Shown: piece by piece, positions 27,223 through 35,922 of the stretch
Position numbering within the stretch: position 1 is the first letter of the stretch
Layout of the letters: each line of letters begins with the position of its first letter
NCBI RefSeq assembly: GCF_900142915.1
Contig: NZ_FRCM01000001.1
Span: forward strand, 1,116,001-1,180,000
From: Mucilaginibacter sp. OK098
GTDB taxonomy: Bacteria; Bacteroidota; Bacteroidia; Sphingobacteriales; Sphingobacteriaceae
Length of the DNA: 64,000 nt
Direction: 5' to 3'
Translations under genes and position numbers: made by a program
The notes under the pieces: generated by a model
The model's database searches: none
What the model was told of the DNA's origin: nothing
What the model saw: the letters and a program-made list of their open reading frames with translations, nothing else

Positions 27223-27273
27223 GTCCGGTTTCTTCTTTTTAAATAGTATAAATTACTTATAAAACTAACAGCC

Positions 27274-27420
27274 ATGACAAAAAACATAGCGGTCGCAAAA
27301 GACTTTGCCATTATAAAAGTCACTGTGATACATCTGTTTAACGCACCGGTTGAAAAGGTTTGGAAAGCATGAACACAAAAAGAAACATTTAACAAACACG
27401 ATAAATTTAAAAAAAGATTA
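27274..27420 (+). pseudogene. Truncated SRPBCC (AHSA1-like) gene remnant
   Basis: An ATG at 27274 opens 32 codons reading VIHLFNAPVEKVWKA and then a TGA (27370-27372) where the family has Trp (WKAWTQKE). The frame continues after the stop as TQKETF and is then lost before the next gene. It is therefore the N-terminus of a second AHSA1-type gene broken by TGG to TGA and a deletion. The upstream gap (51 bp) and context fit an original extra SRPBCC gene. Confidence 0.8.
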
Positions 27421-27422
27421 TT

Positions 27423-28001
27423 ATGCGAAAATTAAAACTACAAATGCAAATCTCCATCGACGGCTTTGCAGCCGGCCCGAACGGTGAGAACGACTGGATG
27501 ATCATACATGGCAAACAGGACCCAGAGGTTTTACAAAAGATCATCGGGTTCGGCGCCGAGCTTGCTGCCGGCTGCGATACCATTCTGCTGGGCCGCAAAA
27601 TGACTCCCGGTTTCATCGGTCACTGGGAAAACGTGGCCGACAACCAGCAAGACAACCCCTGGCACCCTTTGGCGCAGTTGATAGCCGATCATCGCAAGAT
27701 TGTATTCAGCCATACCGAAACCTCCATCCCCGGCCGTAACGTTGAAGTGGAAAACGGCGACCTGGCCACTGCAATACAGGCGCTAAAAAACCAACCCGGC
27801 AAGGATCTCCTTGTTTACGGCGGCGCCAGCTTTGTAAGCTCACTTGTCAGCTTGAACCTTATTGATGAATATTATATTATCGTTAATCCCGTTGCCATAG
27901 GTGCAGGCCTATCCATTTTTAAGGAGAGAAAAATTCTGAAGTTAGAAAGTTCAGTAGCTTACAAAAACGGGAAAGTGCTCAATAAATACGTGCCGGTATA
28001 A
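27423..28001 (+). CDS. DHFR/RibD C-terminal-like reductase (module 2)
   Basis: A 192-residue NADPH-binding protein of the RibD_C/dihydrofolate reductase-like family. Landmarks are QMQISIDGFAAGPNGEND at the N-terminus, DTILLGRKM (~60), and GGASFVSSLVSLNLIDEYYIIVNPVAIGAG at about 138-165 (in pieces). These proteins are common partners of ArsR-SRPBCC pairs in Bacteroidota, and the substrate is unknown. It starts just after the broken SRPBCC remnant, so it is still probably co-transcribed with the ArsR-type gene. Confidence 0.9.
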   Translation: MRKLKLQMQISIDGFAAGPNGENDWMIIHGKQDPEVLQKIIGFGAELAAGCDTILLGRKMTPGFIGHWENVADNQQDNPWHPLAQLIADHRKIVFSHTETSIPGRNVEVENGDLATAIQALKNQPGKDLLVYGGASFVSSLVSLNLIDEYYIIVNPVAIGAGLSIFKERKILKLESSVAYKNGKVLNKYVPV

Positions 28002-28204
28002 GGCGGGAGTCTAAGATGCCCCATTCAACGCTCTCATTAACAAGCTTCGCCGGTTTCTTTTACATACGTTCAACCAGATCGGCGTAGCTCATTTTGTTAA
28101 CATTCCATGTCAGAGGGATTTAAAAGGTGAAGCAAAACACTATAAAATCAATCAACCTTCCGATATAGGTCGGAGTTAAAGCAATCACCGTAATTAATTA
28201 AAAG

Positions 28205-29491
28205 ATGAAAAAGAAATTTTTGTTCCTTTTATTGCTGCTTATCCTGGGTATGATCAACGTATTCTGTCAAAACAATACTTTGCAACCTGGTAGTGCAATT
28301 ACTGAAAAATTTTCACCGGAGCGGCTCAATCGCATCGACAAACAGGTAGAACAATATATCGATTCGGGCTGGGTAAAAGGCGTGGATGCTTTTATAGCGC
28401 GTAATGGAAAGATAGTCTATTACAAAGCTTTCGGCATGGCGGATGCCGAAAAGAACATCCCGATGAAAACCGATGCTATATTTCGCATCGCATCACAAAC
28501 CAAAGCAATCACCAGCGTGGCGGTTATGATGTTGTTTGAAGAAGGAAAGTTCCTGCTTGATGATCCTATCTCAAAATACATCCCATCATTTGCGCATCCT
28601 AAGGTACTGGTTGAATTTAACCCCAAAGATTCAAGCTATACTACCATCGTAGCTAAAAGAGAAGTTACGATCAGGGACTTGTTAACCCATACGTCAGGCG
28701 TTGATTATGCGCAGATTGGGTCGGATAAGATGAACGCGATTTATGCAAAAGCAGGTATTTACCTCGGTTTTGTAAGCGATAAGCTACTTCTTGCAGATGC
28801 AATTAATAAATTAGGAACCCTACCTTTGGTTCATCAGCCGGGAGAACAATTTACCTACAGTTTAGGCATCGACGTATTGGGTTACCTGGTTGAAAAGGTC
28901 ACCGGCAAAAGCCTCGACAGATTTTTTAAAGAAAGAATATTTCAGCCTTTAGGAATGAACGATACCTATTTCTATCTGCCGAAAGCAAAATATTCAAGGC
29001 TTGTAGCGGTTTATAGGCCGGATACGCAACAGCATTTGGTTAAATGGGATAAAACGACTTTTCAGGGTGTTTCTGCGGATTACCCGCTGGTTAACGGAAC
29101 CTATTATTCGGGCGGGGCGGGTTTAAGCTCAACCATAAAGGATTATGCAATTTTTTTGCAGATGCTTTTGAATAAAGGTGTTTATAACGGCCATCGTTTG
29201 CTCGCCAGGCATACGGTCGAATTGATGACAATGAATCAAATCGGCAATTTAACAATGTTTGACGGCCAGAATAAATTTGGCCTGGGATTCGGCGTGACAA
29301 CCAAAGCCGGGCAGGCAGCACTTGGCCAAACCGAAGGCTCATTTAGCTGGGCAGGGTTTTATGGTACCGAATACTGGGCAGATCCAAAAGAGCACCTGGT
29401 TTGTTTATTCTTTGCACAGGAATTTCCATATCCGCATGCCGAACTAAATGAAAAATTCGTGGCTATGGTATACGCGGCGCTGAATAATTGA
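28205..29491 (+). CDS. Exported class C beta-lactamase-like serine hydrolase
   Basis: A 428-residue periplasmic or surface protein with a signal peptide (about 1-21, ending INVFCQ). The serine beta-lactamase fold is evident: the SxxK motif in RIASQTKAITS (~98), the YxN-position Tyr in FTYSLGID (here YSL, not YSN), and GAGLSSTIKDYAIF towards the C-terminus. These esterase/lactamase-like proteins usually hydrolyse esters or peptides rather than beta-lactams. A single gene with a 200-bp upstream gap where I see no clear promoter. Confidence 0.9.
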   Translation: MKKKFLFLLLLLILGMINVFCQNNTLQPGSAITEKFSPERLNRIDKQVEQYIDSGWVKGVDAFIARNGKIVYYKAFGMADAEKNIPMKTDAIFRIASQTKAITSVAVMMLFEEGKFLLDDPISKYIPSFAHPKVLVEFNPKDSSYTTIVAKREVTIRDLLTHTSGVDYAQIGSDKMNAIYAKAGIYLGFVSDKLLLADAINKLGTLPLVHQPGEQFTYSLGIDVLGYLVEKVTGKSLDRFFKERIFQPLGMNDTYFYLPKAKYSRLVAVYRPDTQQHLVKWDKTTFQGVSADYPLVNGTYYSGGAGLSSTIKDYAIFLQMLLNKGVYNGHRLLARHTVELMTMNQIGNLTMFDGQNKFGLGFGVTTKAGQAALGQTEGSFSWAGFYGTEYWADPKEHLVCLFFAQEFPYPHAELNEKFVAMVYAALNN

Positions 29492-29557
29492 GTTGATTTA
29501 TTCGTTATTAAGGTCATCAAGTCATTCATGCCCCCCGGCGGAAATAAAAAAAACATA

Positions 29558-29770
29558 ATGGAAATCTTAGTTTTTAAGACGAATGTAACCAGCAAGAAAA
29601 AGGTGAGCGTGGTTGCGCCCCTGCTCACTTCTTTTCCAACAATTCGCCAGTGGAATTTCGACCTGGATGATTGTGATAAAGTACTACGTATCGAGGCTAC
29701 CGGTCTAAATCCCGGTTCAGTAGAGCAACTGCTGCTCATGGCAGGTTTTAATTGCCAGGAGCTGGTGTAG
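29558..29770 (+). CDS. Small HMA-like protein, 70 residues
   Basis: A short ORF beginning MEILVFKTNVTSKKKVS with a beta-alpha-beta-beta-alpha-beta pattern: EILVFKT, APLLTSF, QWNFDLDD, KVLRIEAT, SVEQLLLMAGF and CQELV. This matches the heavy-metal-associated-like small proteins of Bacteroidota that lack the CxxC. The upstream ATG at 29528 is less likely since it adds an unstructured tail. The function is unknown. It is a single gene downstream of the serine hydrolase. Confidence 0.7.
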   Translation: MEILVFKTNVTSKKKVSVVAPLLTSFPTIRQWNFDLDDCDKVLRIEATGLNPGSVEQLLLMAGFNCQELV

Positions 29771-29949
29771 ATAAGTCCGGAAGCCGGTAAAGCCCGCCCA
29801 TCCAGACATTTTCTAATTATTAAATAATCATAAGTGGTGCGTTGAAACACCGGCCTTATGTTAAATTTTACTGCCGGCAAAGAAGTACTATCGGTTGTTC
29901 CGGATAGTATTGCACAGTAGCATAGGCTTCTTCTACAGGAGTATAAACC

Positions 29950-30339
29950 CTATTTGATAACAGTGGGTTTCATTCGGATTTCATAAGCAATATGCTCCTT
30001 ACCCCAATCACAAAGTTCATGCATCACCCTGGTTAGTTCAAGGCCGCTATGAGTAATATGATATTCCACTTTCAATGGTACCTGGTAGAAAATCTTTTTC
30101 TCTACAAGCTTTGACCTAACTAATTCATTCAACACTGACGACAGCACATTATCTGAAATACCATTCAGGCATTCCTTTAAGTTTGAGAACCGCAAAATGT
30201 CCTGTTTAATAAGTACCAATACTTCTGATACCCATCTTTTTCCAATAATCTTCAATACTTTATTTAAAGTACATCTTTCTTCAAGATAAAATTCATTTAA
30301 GGTGTTTGTCGAATTAACTTTCTTTTTAGTCATACTCAT
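29950..30339 (-). CDS. HxlR-family transcriptional regulator
   Basis: A 129-residue winged-helix protein. The HxlR signature is present: CTLNKVLKIIGKRWVSEVLVLI at about 24-45 in two pieces, FSNLKECLNGISDNVLSSVLNEL at about 50-72, and the wing VPLKVEYHITHSGLELTRVM. The lone N-terminal Cys (~23) is in the position used for redox sensing in some members. It is divergent from the MDR-type reductase at 30587 (about 250 bp apart), which it probably regulates. Starts at 30339 or 30333 are both possible. Confidence 0.9.
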   Translation of the reverse strand: MSMTKKKVNSTNTLNEFYLEERCTLNKVLKIIGKRWVSEVLVLIKQDILRFSNLKECLNGISDNVLSSVLNELVRSKLVEKKIFYQVPLKVEYHITHSGLELTRVMHELCDWGKEHIAYEIRMKPTVIK

Positions 30340-30586
30340 TTCTTTATTAGTAACTCACAAAGGGCATGGTCCGATCCATGGGCTTTTTAAAGCCATACAT
30401 TTGTGCCATAAAATTACATTTTAGTAAGTAAAAACTGATTAAATGAATTGTCCTGTCGATAGATCTAGTAGTCACCGGAACTGTGATTACAACCCATAAG
30501 ATATTATTGAGGGAAAGTAAGTCAAAAGGATAAATGCAAAATATCCCTCTGGTCTAAATTCGCTTTAACGGGATTAATAAAATAAT

Positions 30587-31600
30587 ATGAAAGCATATCA
30601 AATCACAAAGGGCTATAGCATAGCCAGTTTAAGTTTAATTGAAAAAGATCATCTTCAACTTCTGCCAAACCAGGTATTAGTTAAAATCAAGGCCTTGTCT
30701 TTAAATTACAGAGACCTTTTGGTGATCAAAGGTGTTGACGACTGGAAGCCCCCCGTTGGAAGGATCCCTGTTTCTGATGGAGTAGGAACCATTGTGGAAG
30801 TAGGAAGTGAAGTAACAACGGTATCTGCAAATGATAGGGTAGCCGGGCTTTTCCTTCCAAACTGGCTTGATGGAAAATTGACGGCTGAAAAGTTAGCAAA
30901 TCCTTTGGGAGGAAAGGTTAGAGATGGCTTGCTCCAGGAATATGTAGTGTTCAATGAAAATGAACTGATCAAAGTTCCGGCTTTTCTAACTGACAGTGAA
31001 GCGGCAACACTTCCATGTGCCGGACTTACTGCCTGGCATAGTTTAATGGAAAAAGACAAGATACAACCTGGGAATACTGTTCTTATTCAGGGAACAGGTG
31101 GTGTATCATTATTTTCTATCCAGTTTGCACTTATGGCAGGTGCTGAAGTCATATTATTATCCGGTAGTGACGAAAAATTACAACGTGCTAAACAAATGGG
31201 TGTAAATCACCTGATCAACTATAAACAATTTCCCAATTGGGAAGATGAGGTATTGAATATAACAAATGGCCGCGGCGTTGATCACGTAGTAGAAGTAGTG
31301 GGAAGCGATCATATTAATAAATCCATTGATGCTGTAGCATTGGATGGTACCATATCTATAATCGGCCTAATCAACGGCTTAAAGGGGAACATTAATACTG
31401 TAAAAATCATGACCAAACAAATAAAGCTGCAAGGCATCAATGTAGGGTCAAAAGAAATGTTTAATAAGATGAATAATGCCCTGGAAGTAAATAATATTCA
31501 TCCGATAATAGATAAAACATACTCCTTTGATGAAGCAAAAGAGGCTTTAACTTTACTGGAACGCTCGTCGCATTTTGGAAAGCTTTGTATAAGTCTTTAA
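30587..31600 (+). CDS. MDR-superfamily alcohol dehydrogenase / quinone reductase-like protein
   Basis: A 337-residue medium-chain reductase. The GroES-like domain (about 25-130) has NYRDLLVIKG and GVGTIVEVGS. The Rossmann domain (about 160-290) has VLIQGTGGVSLFSIQFALMAGA, GVDHVVEVVG and IGLINGLKG. The zinc-binding Cys and His residues of classical ADHs are largely missing, which favours NAD(P)H:quinone-type activity. It is the divergent partner of the HxlR-type gene, and such pairs usually respond to electrophiles or aldehydes. Confidence 0.9.
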   Translation: MKAYQITKGYSIASLSLIEKDHLQLLPNQVLVKIKALSLNYRDLLVIKGVDDWKPPVGRIPVSDGVGTIVEVGSEVTTVSANDRVAGLFLPNWLDGKLTAEKLANPLGGKVRDGLLQEYVVFNENELIKVPAFLTDSEAATLPCAGLTAWHSLMEKDKIQPGNTVLIQGTGGVSLFSIQFALMAGAEVILLSGSDEKLQRAKQMGVNHLINYKQFPNWEDEVLNITNGRGVDHVVEVVGSDHINKSIDAVALDGTISIIGLINGLKGNINTVKIMTKQIKLQGINVGSKEMFNKMNNALEVNNIHPIIDKTYSFDEAKEALTLLERSSHFGKLCISL

Positions 31601-31727
31601 AATTTCAGCTATGATTTAACCACGTGAAAACCAGTAGGTTCAAGCGATTTTAACCGGCGGGAGAATTTTTGACTATCGATTTTCTAAAAAAAATGGATAG
31701 TATATGCCTCAAAAAAAAATTAAAAAT

Positions 31728-31774
31728 TTGTACAACCATTTGGTTGTGCTTATATTTGACAACCAAATGGTTGT
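31728..31774 (+). promoter_or_regulatory. Promoter with twin operators for the third ArsR module
   Basis: TTG at 31728-31730, 20 bp, TATATTTG at 31751-31758. Palindromes ACAACCATTTGGTTGT (31732-31747) and ACAACCAAATGGTTGT (31759-31774) are perfect 7+2+7 inverted repeats, centres 27 bp apart. The second is the exact complement of the first. Confidence 0.8.
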
Positions 31775-31777
31775 ATT

Positions 31778-32098
31778 ATGATCGAAAGACGAGACGTTTA
31801 TCAGGCTATTGCAGACCCTACCAGGAGAATGATTATTCAGAAGTTATCGGGCGGGGCGTTAAATATTGGTCAAATTGTAGAAGATTCCGGAATTACCAGG
31901 CAAGGGATTGCCAAGCATCTTAAAGTTCTGAATGAATGCGGCATGATTACGCTTACTCAGAAAGGCCGGGAACAATTTTGTGAGGCCAGGCTTGATCAAT
32001 TAGATGAAGTGGTTGATTGGGTGAACAAATCCCGTAAGCTGTGGGGTCAGCGCTTTGAGAAACTGGATAAATTTTTAGCTGAAACAAAAAAACTATAA
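31778..32098 (+). CDS. ArsR-family winged-helix transcriptional regulator (module 3)
   Basis: A 106-residue paralogue of the 4308 and 26411 regulators. It shares [16 protein letters not shown], the recognition helix TRQGIAKHLKVL, and the wing QKGREQFCEARL. It is followed after 2 bp by its SRPBCC partner. The ATG at 31778 lies 19 bp after the -7 box, so the leader is very short. The recognition helices of the three paralogues differ ([27 protein letters not shown]), as do the operators. Confidence 0.9.
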   Translation: MIERRDVYQAIADPTRRMIIQKLSGGALNIGQIVEDSGITRQGIAKHLKVLNECGMITLTQKGREQFCEARLDQLDEVVDWVNKSRKLWGQRFEKLDKFLAETKKL

Positions 32099-32100
32099 AT

Positions 32101-32592
32101 ATGAAATCGCCAGACAAAGAGCTTTTAATAACCCACTTATTTGATGCTCCTATCGGGGAGGTTTTTGAAGCATGGACCGACCCTGAAAAACTCAAGCGTT
32201 GGTATGCTCCGGATGGATGCACCATAACATACAAGTCCATCGAAGTAAAACAAGGAGGGCAGTTCCATTACCACATTCATCATCCCCTACACGGAGGCGC
32301 CTGGGTTATTGGTACTTATTTGGAAATATTGCAACCGGAAAAGCTGGTTTTCACAATCCGATTTACTAATGAAAATGGTGATCTGACTGATGGATTAGCA
32401 GCCGGAATGTCAGCACAATGGCCTGGCGAAATCCTGACCACTGTGACGTTTGAATCAATAGGTAATCAAACAAAAGCAACAATCCATGAAACTGTTTCTG
32501 AAGCGGAAGCCAGGAAAACGGGTGCTTATCTTGGCTGGATCATGATGTTTAATAAACTAAATCAACTGTTAACCGGACAATTACCTGAATAA
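32101..32592 (+). CDS. SRPBCC (AHSA1-like) domain protein (module 3)
   Basis: A 163-residue Bet v1-fold protein with the AHSA1 motif HLFDAPIGEVFEAWTDPEKL and RWYAPDGCT. The middle (VKQGGQFHYHIHHPLHGG) and the C-terminal helix (TGAYLGWIMMFNKLNQLL) are typical. It begins 2 bp after the ArsR-type stop, so translational coupling is likely. It is closer in length and motif to the module 2 protein than to module 1. Confidence 0.9.
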   Translation: MKSPDKELLITHLFDAPIGEVFEAWTDPEKLKRWYAPDGCTITYKSIEVKQGGQFHYHIHHPLHGGAWVIGTYLEILQPEKLVFTIRFTNENGDLTDGLAAGMSAQWPGEILTTVTFESIGNQTKATIHETVSEAEARKTGAYLGWIMMFNKLNQLLTGQLPE

Positions 32593-32724
32593 CATTTATT
32601 TAGCGGTATTGGCATAATGTGATTGCTTCAATACAATAGTTAGTGGTAATTGACGGACGACTGTGCCAACAATCAAACCAACGGACAAAAATTAACTTGG
32701 ACAAACAATAAAAAAATAAAAATT

Positions 32725-33345
32725 ATGAGTAAAATTATCTTTGACAGCGGAATATCACTTGACGGCTTTTTCGCAGGCGACAACAGGAGTCCGGAAAACC
32801 CAATGGGTGGCGTTGCAGGGCAGATTCACCAATGGATGTTTAAACAAAAAGCATTTTGGAAGAACGTCAACATGGAAGGCGGTGAAGAGTACGGTGCTGA
32901 CAGTAAATTAATTGATGATGTGTTTGCAAGAACAGGTGCTTACATCATGGGAAAGCGAATGTTTGAAGAAGGCGAAGTCCATTGGAAAGAAGATCTATAC
33001 AAAGCGGATGTTTATGTGCTGACACACGAAAAACGCGAGCCCTGGGTGCAAAAAGGGATAACAACTTTTTATTTCATTAATGACGGAATCCAAAGTGCAT
33101 TAGAAAAAGCAAGACAATCAGCCAAAGGAAAGGACATCAGGATCCAGGGCGGTGCGGATACTATTCAACAATATCTCAACGCAGGGCTTGTGGACGAATT
33201 TTTCATTCACATTGCCCCTGTTTTTTTAGGAAGTGGGATCCGGCTGTTTGACGGCATTGACAAAGACAAATATGATATTCAAATTGTAGAAGTAATACCA
33301 TCAGACTTGACAACACACTTGAGATACAAATTGACGAAGAAATAA
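32725..33345 (+). CDS. DHFR/RibD C-terminal-like reductase (module 3)
   Basis: A 206-residue protein of the RibD_C family with DSGISLDGFFAGDNRSPEN at the N-terminus, AYIMGKRMFEEGEVHW (~75) and QGGADTIQQYLNAGLVDEFFIHIAPVFLGSG (in pieces). It ends KYDIQIVEVIPSDLTTHLRYKLTKK. The frame open from 32650 has no good earlier start, and MSKIIFDSG at 32725 fits the family. A gap of 132 bp separates it from the SRPBCC gene. Function unknown. Confidence 0.9.
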   Translation: MSKIIFDSGISLDGFFAGDNRSPENPMGGVAGQIHQWMFKQKAFWKNVNMEGGEEYGADSKLIDDVFARTGAYIMGKRMFEEGEVHWKEDLYKADVYVLTHEKREPWVQKGITTFYFINDGIQSALEKARQSAKGKDIRIQGGADTIQQYLNAGLVDEFFIHIAPVFLGSGIRLFDGIDKDKYDIQIVEVIPSDLTTHLRYKLTKK

Positions 33346-33363
33346 GAATACATACACGCTAAC

Positions 33364-33472
33364 CCCGCCTGTTCAAGCGTGCCGCTTACAATAATAACTT
33401 TTAATGGCATTCTGATTGGCACTAAATATGGAATAATAGTTCCCGTTTTTTAATTTAAACGGGACGCAGGTG
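33364..33472. repeat. Decayed MITE-like repeat
   Basis: It begins CCCGCCTGTTCAAGCGTGCCGCTTACA and ends AACGGGACGCAGGTGG, and its centre resembles the 25220 copy (GGCACTAAATATGG against GGCACTTAATATGC). Most hairpins are lost. Confidence 0.5.
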
Positions 33473-33499
33473 GAAATTAACATCCCAGTAATTTTGTGC

Positions 33500-34021
33500 T
33501 TAAAGTTCATGCCAGTAAACATCACTTACTGGTTGCTGCACAAATTCAAGGGAAGGCGCGATGATAATTTCAAATGAGATATTCTCATCTGTTTCGATAT
33601 CAAAATATTGTAAATTGTTATCGGGGTCAAATAATTGTCTTACGGTAAGTTTATACCAACCATTATCAAGCCTAATTTTTAGGGCAGTATTATGAGCCGC
33701 AGGAATGGAGGCATCAGAAAACTGAGCAGCCATTGTCAAATCACTATAATTCGTTAAAAATAGTTCTCCTGTAGTTACATTAATGAGTTGTTCAAATTGC
33801 CTGAAAGCCTGTATACTGGATGGCTGTCCTTGAAATGATACAAGCCAATTCCCACCTCCGTTATTAGAGGTTTGCCAAACAACGATATTTCCGACATTCA
33901 TTTGATCTACAAAATGTGTCATCAACTGATCAAATTGCCAATCATCGTCTACGAAGCCTTTATAATTGGCATTGTTTACCAATGCAATAAATCCATCATC
34001 GTCATTAATTTTTAATCTCAT
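33500..34021 (-). CDS. Protein of unknown function, 173 residues
   Basis: I do not recognise this protein. It has no signal peptide or TM segment. The N-terminus MRLKINDDDGFIALVNNANYKG and the stretches VVWQTSNNGGGNWLVSFQ and WYKLTVRQLFDPDN suggest a mixed alpha/beta cytoplasmic domain with many Asp and Asn turns. The coding-like length and codon use are normal. It stands alone between two repeat-rich stretches, which marks it as accessory. An immunity-type protein is one possibility, as such small Asp/Asn-rich cytoplasmic proteins often are, but nothing here shows it. Confidence 0.55.
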   Translation of the reverse strand: MRLKINDDDGFIALVNNANYKGFVDDDWQFDQLMTHFVDQMNVGNIVVWQTSNNGGGNWLVSFQGQPSSIQAFRQFEQLINVTTGELFLTNYSDLTMAAQFSDASIPAAHNTALKIRLDNGWYKLTVRQLFDPDNNLQYFDIETDENISFEIIIAPSLEFVQQPVSDVYWHEL

Positions 34022-34113
34022 AAATCAAAAGTGCTTATCAACAAAGATTCTAAAATTAAATATAGATAACTTAATCAATTAAAATGGATCAAGCCGGGGT
34101 CAAACCGCTAATA

Positions 34114-34173
34114 ACAACAAAGCCCGATATTCACATACCAGGCTTTGCGTCGATTCTAAGTACTCAAACCCGG
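34114..34173. repeat. Degenerate copy of the tRNA-Leu 3' flank and terminator
   Basis: ACAACAAAGCCCGATATTCACATACCAGGCTTTGCGTCGATTCTAAGTACTCAAACCCGG, given here in outline, aligns at about 80% with 37761-37826. That segment holds the terminator and the 3' end of tRNA-Leu. The hairpin is retained (AAAGCCCGATAT / ATACCAGGCTTT). Confidence 0.55.
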
Positions 34174-34329
34174 CGTCCCAACCAACCAATTCTTAGATGA
34201 CCTGAAACGGTTTGCCACTCTGTTTGATGATTAACGTAGTTTTTTAAATATCTAACCCGTTTTTGATTGAACCAGAAATAATGTTTGCTTGATAATTAGT
34301 TGGTGAGATCCGCGTTGTTGGACAATTAT

Positions 34330-34562
34330 CTCCCGCCGGTTCAAGCGTCCCGCTTGAACCACAACCCATGTCAGCGTCCCGCTGACGTTACCAAATAATC
34401 CCCAGCGTACTTTTCGGATTGAGGACTTGCGCTGCATGGTAATAAATATCCAGCTATTTTCCTGCGTGGCAAAATGCCTGTTGTAAGCGTCCCGCTTACA
34501 TTGCTTGGGTTCAAGAGGGACTCTTGAACCGGCTGGAAGCGAGACACTTAAACCGGCGAGGA
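34330..34562. repeat. MITE-like four-hairpin repeat, intact copy A
   Basis: CTCCCGCCGGTTCAAG at the left, then palindromes TTCAAGCGTCCCGCTTGAA, TCAGCGTCCCGCTGA, TGTAAGCGTCCCGCTTACA and TTCAAGAGGGACTCTTGAA. About 200 bp are nearly identical to 35866-36076. The right end carries a further degenerate hairpin unit (to 34562). Confidence 0.8.
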
Positions 34563-35049
34563 CACATAACCTCCCGATCGCCAAACCAACCCTCTTAATA
34601 GAAGCGGCAAAAGAGTTTAATCAAATAGTGTCGGGAATGAAGAAAGGAAAGCCCGGAGGAAATTACACGCTGATATTTGATTGCAATAAATTTTCGTATC
34701 AAATTGGTGAAAGGTATATAAAACAATTAGGGCAAATAAAGTGAAATTGACTTTTCGTCACACCTTTTCAGTGATCGTTCGGAGTGGGACTAAAATTTAT
34801 TCCCCCGCCCATTCCTTTGCCGCTTAAATTGTTATGTATCCAGGCAAAATGCTTGGACAAGCGGATAATTGCATAGAATAAGCGTTTTGAAAAAGGTTGT
34901 GGCAAGTTCATCCAATCGTTTAAAATTTGTAGATTGCCTGTATATTAAATCGTCAGTCTTACTAAGAATAGACCGCCTTAGAACAAGTACATTAACCAGT
35001 ACACCTATTGAACCTTAAAAGACTATAAATCAAGTAAAACAGTTTAACG
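34563..35049. other. Gene-poor stretch with an ORF fragment
   Basis: Between the repeat and the truncated membrane gene, about 50 codons (34575-34744, plus strand) encode IEAAKEFNQIVSGMKKGKPGG and end LGQIK. They are joined in frame to repeat sequence and are probably the end of a lost gene. Positions 34745-35049 hold no recognised feature. Confidence 0.4.
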
Positions 35050-35922
35050 ATGAATAAAATCCTTTACATTATTTTAATTGTTTTTTTGGCTCTAACCACT
35101 GGCTCTGGTATATGGAACTTCATAATCGAGTTCAAAATTGGGTCTGAAATTTACAAGCTCGATTCCTATATCTCGTGGTTTTTAGTAGCGAATATCACTG
35201 CCTTTATAGGATCAATATTATTGTTGAAGTATTATTACGATCGAAACTACCGGTTTGCCTTTTTTACAGGTGTCATTGTCGTAATAACAAATCTCGGCTA
35301 TACTACAGTCCTTTATATTGCCTTAACGTCAGGAGAATTAAGAAGCTATTACATGCCTGCACTTCTTCTTAACTTATGCGCTATTATTGTATACGCTGTA
35401 GTCCTTATATTTTCAAATACACGAAAAAGATTCTGGTTAAAGCTGGCAGGAATTTGCGGGTTGGTGATCGGCCTCGTTTTAGTGTCAGCACTTATTGGAG
35501 GTATGTATCCTAAAAATGTATGGATTATTAGCATGTTAGGGAAAATTGCCCAATGGAGTTCGATTGGCTGCTACCTGGTTAATGTTATATTTATCATGAA
35601 TTTCGTGGGTGAGTTCAGAACATTAAAGACCGAAAATGCGAATATATCCAGGCAGAAATTTTTAGCAGGCATATTAGGGATACTTGCGATAGCCGCTGTA
35701 GTATTTACGATAACAATAGGGAAATTATTAGTCAACGAAAGTGATTCGCAATATGATTGGCGAAAAGACACTGCTGTACAGGCGCAGCGATTGGTTTGGC
35801 TAGCAGGGGGAGCCAGAACCTTTGTTGACAACGAGGGAGACAGCCTGCATTATCTTTTAATAAAACCTCCCGCCGGTTCAAGCGTCCCGCTTGAACCACA
35901 ACCCATGTCAGCGTCCCGCTGA
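35050..35922 (+). pseudogene. Membrane protein gene truncated by a MITE-like element
   Basis: The first ~272 residues read as a six- to seven-helix membrane protein (TM segments at about 5-25, 42-62, 72-95, 100-125, 135-155, 165-190 and 205-225). A segment follows containing VWLAGGARTFVDNEGDSLHYLLIK. That last part is the usual beginning of an alpha/beta-hydrolase-like periplasmic domain, but the frame then enters the repeat at 35866, adds PPAGSSVPLEPQPMSASR and stops. A C-terminal hydrolase domain appears to be lost. A short membrane-only protein cannot be excluded. Confidence 0.65.

Noticed and set aside
34252-34584. Minus-strand ORFs in both MITE copies (also 35732-35974) with the same VRWGLFGNVSGTLTW translation
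   Set aside because: The shared protein string only reflects the near-identical DNA repeat. The frames have no start context and are disrupted in the other copies.
34505-34744. A 79-residue plus-strand ORF
   Set aside because: The first third lies inside the repeat; the rest may be the tail of a lost gene but cannot be called a gene.
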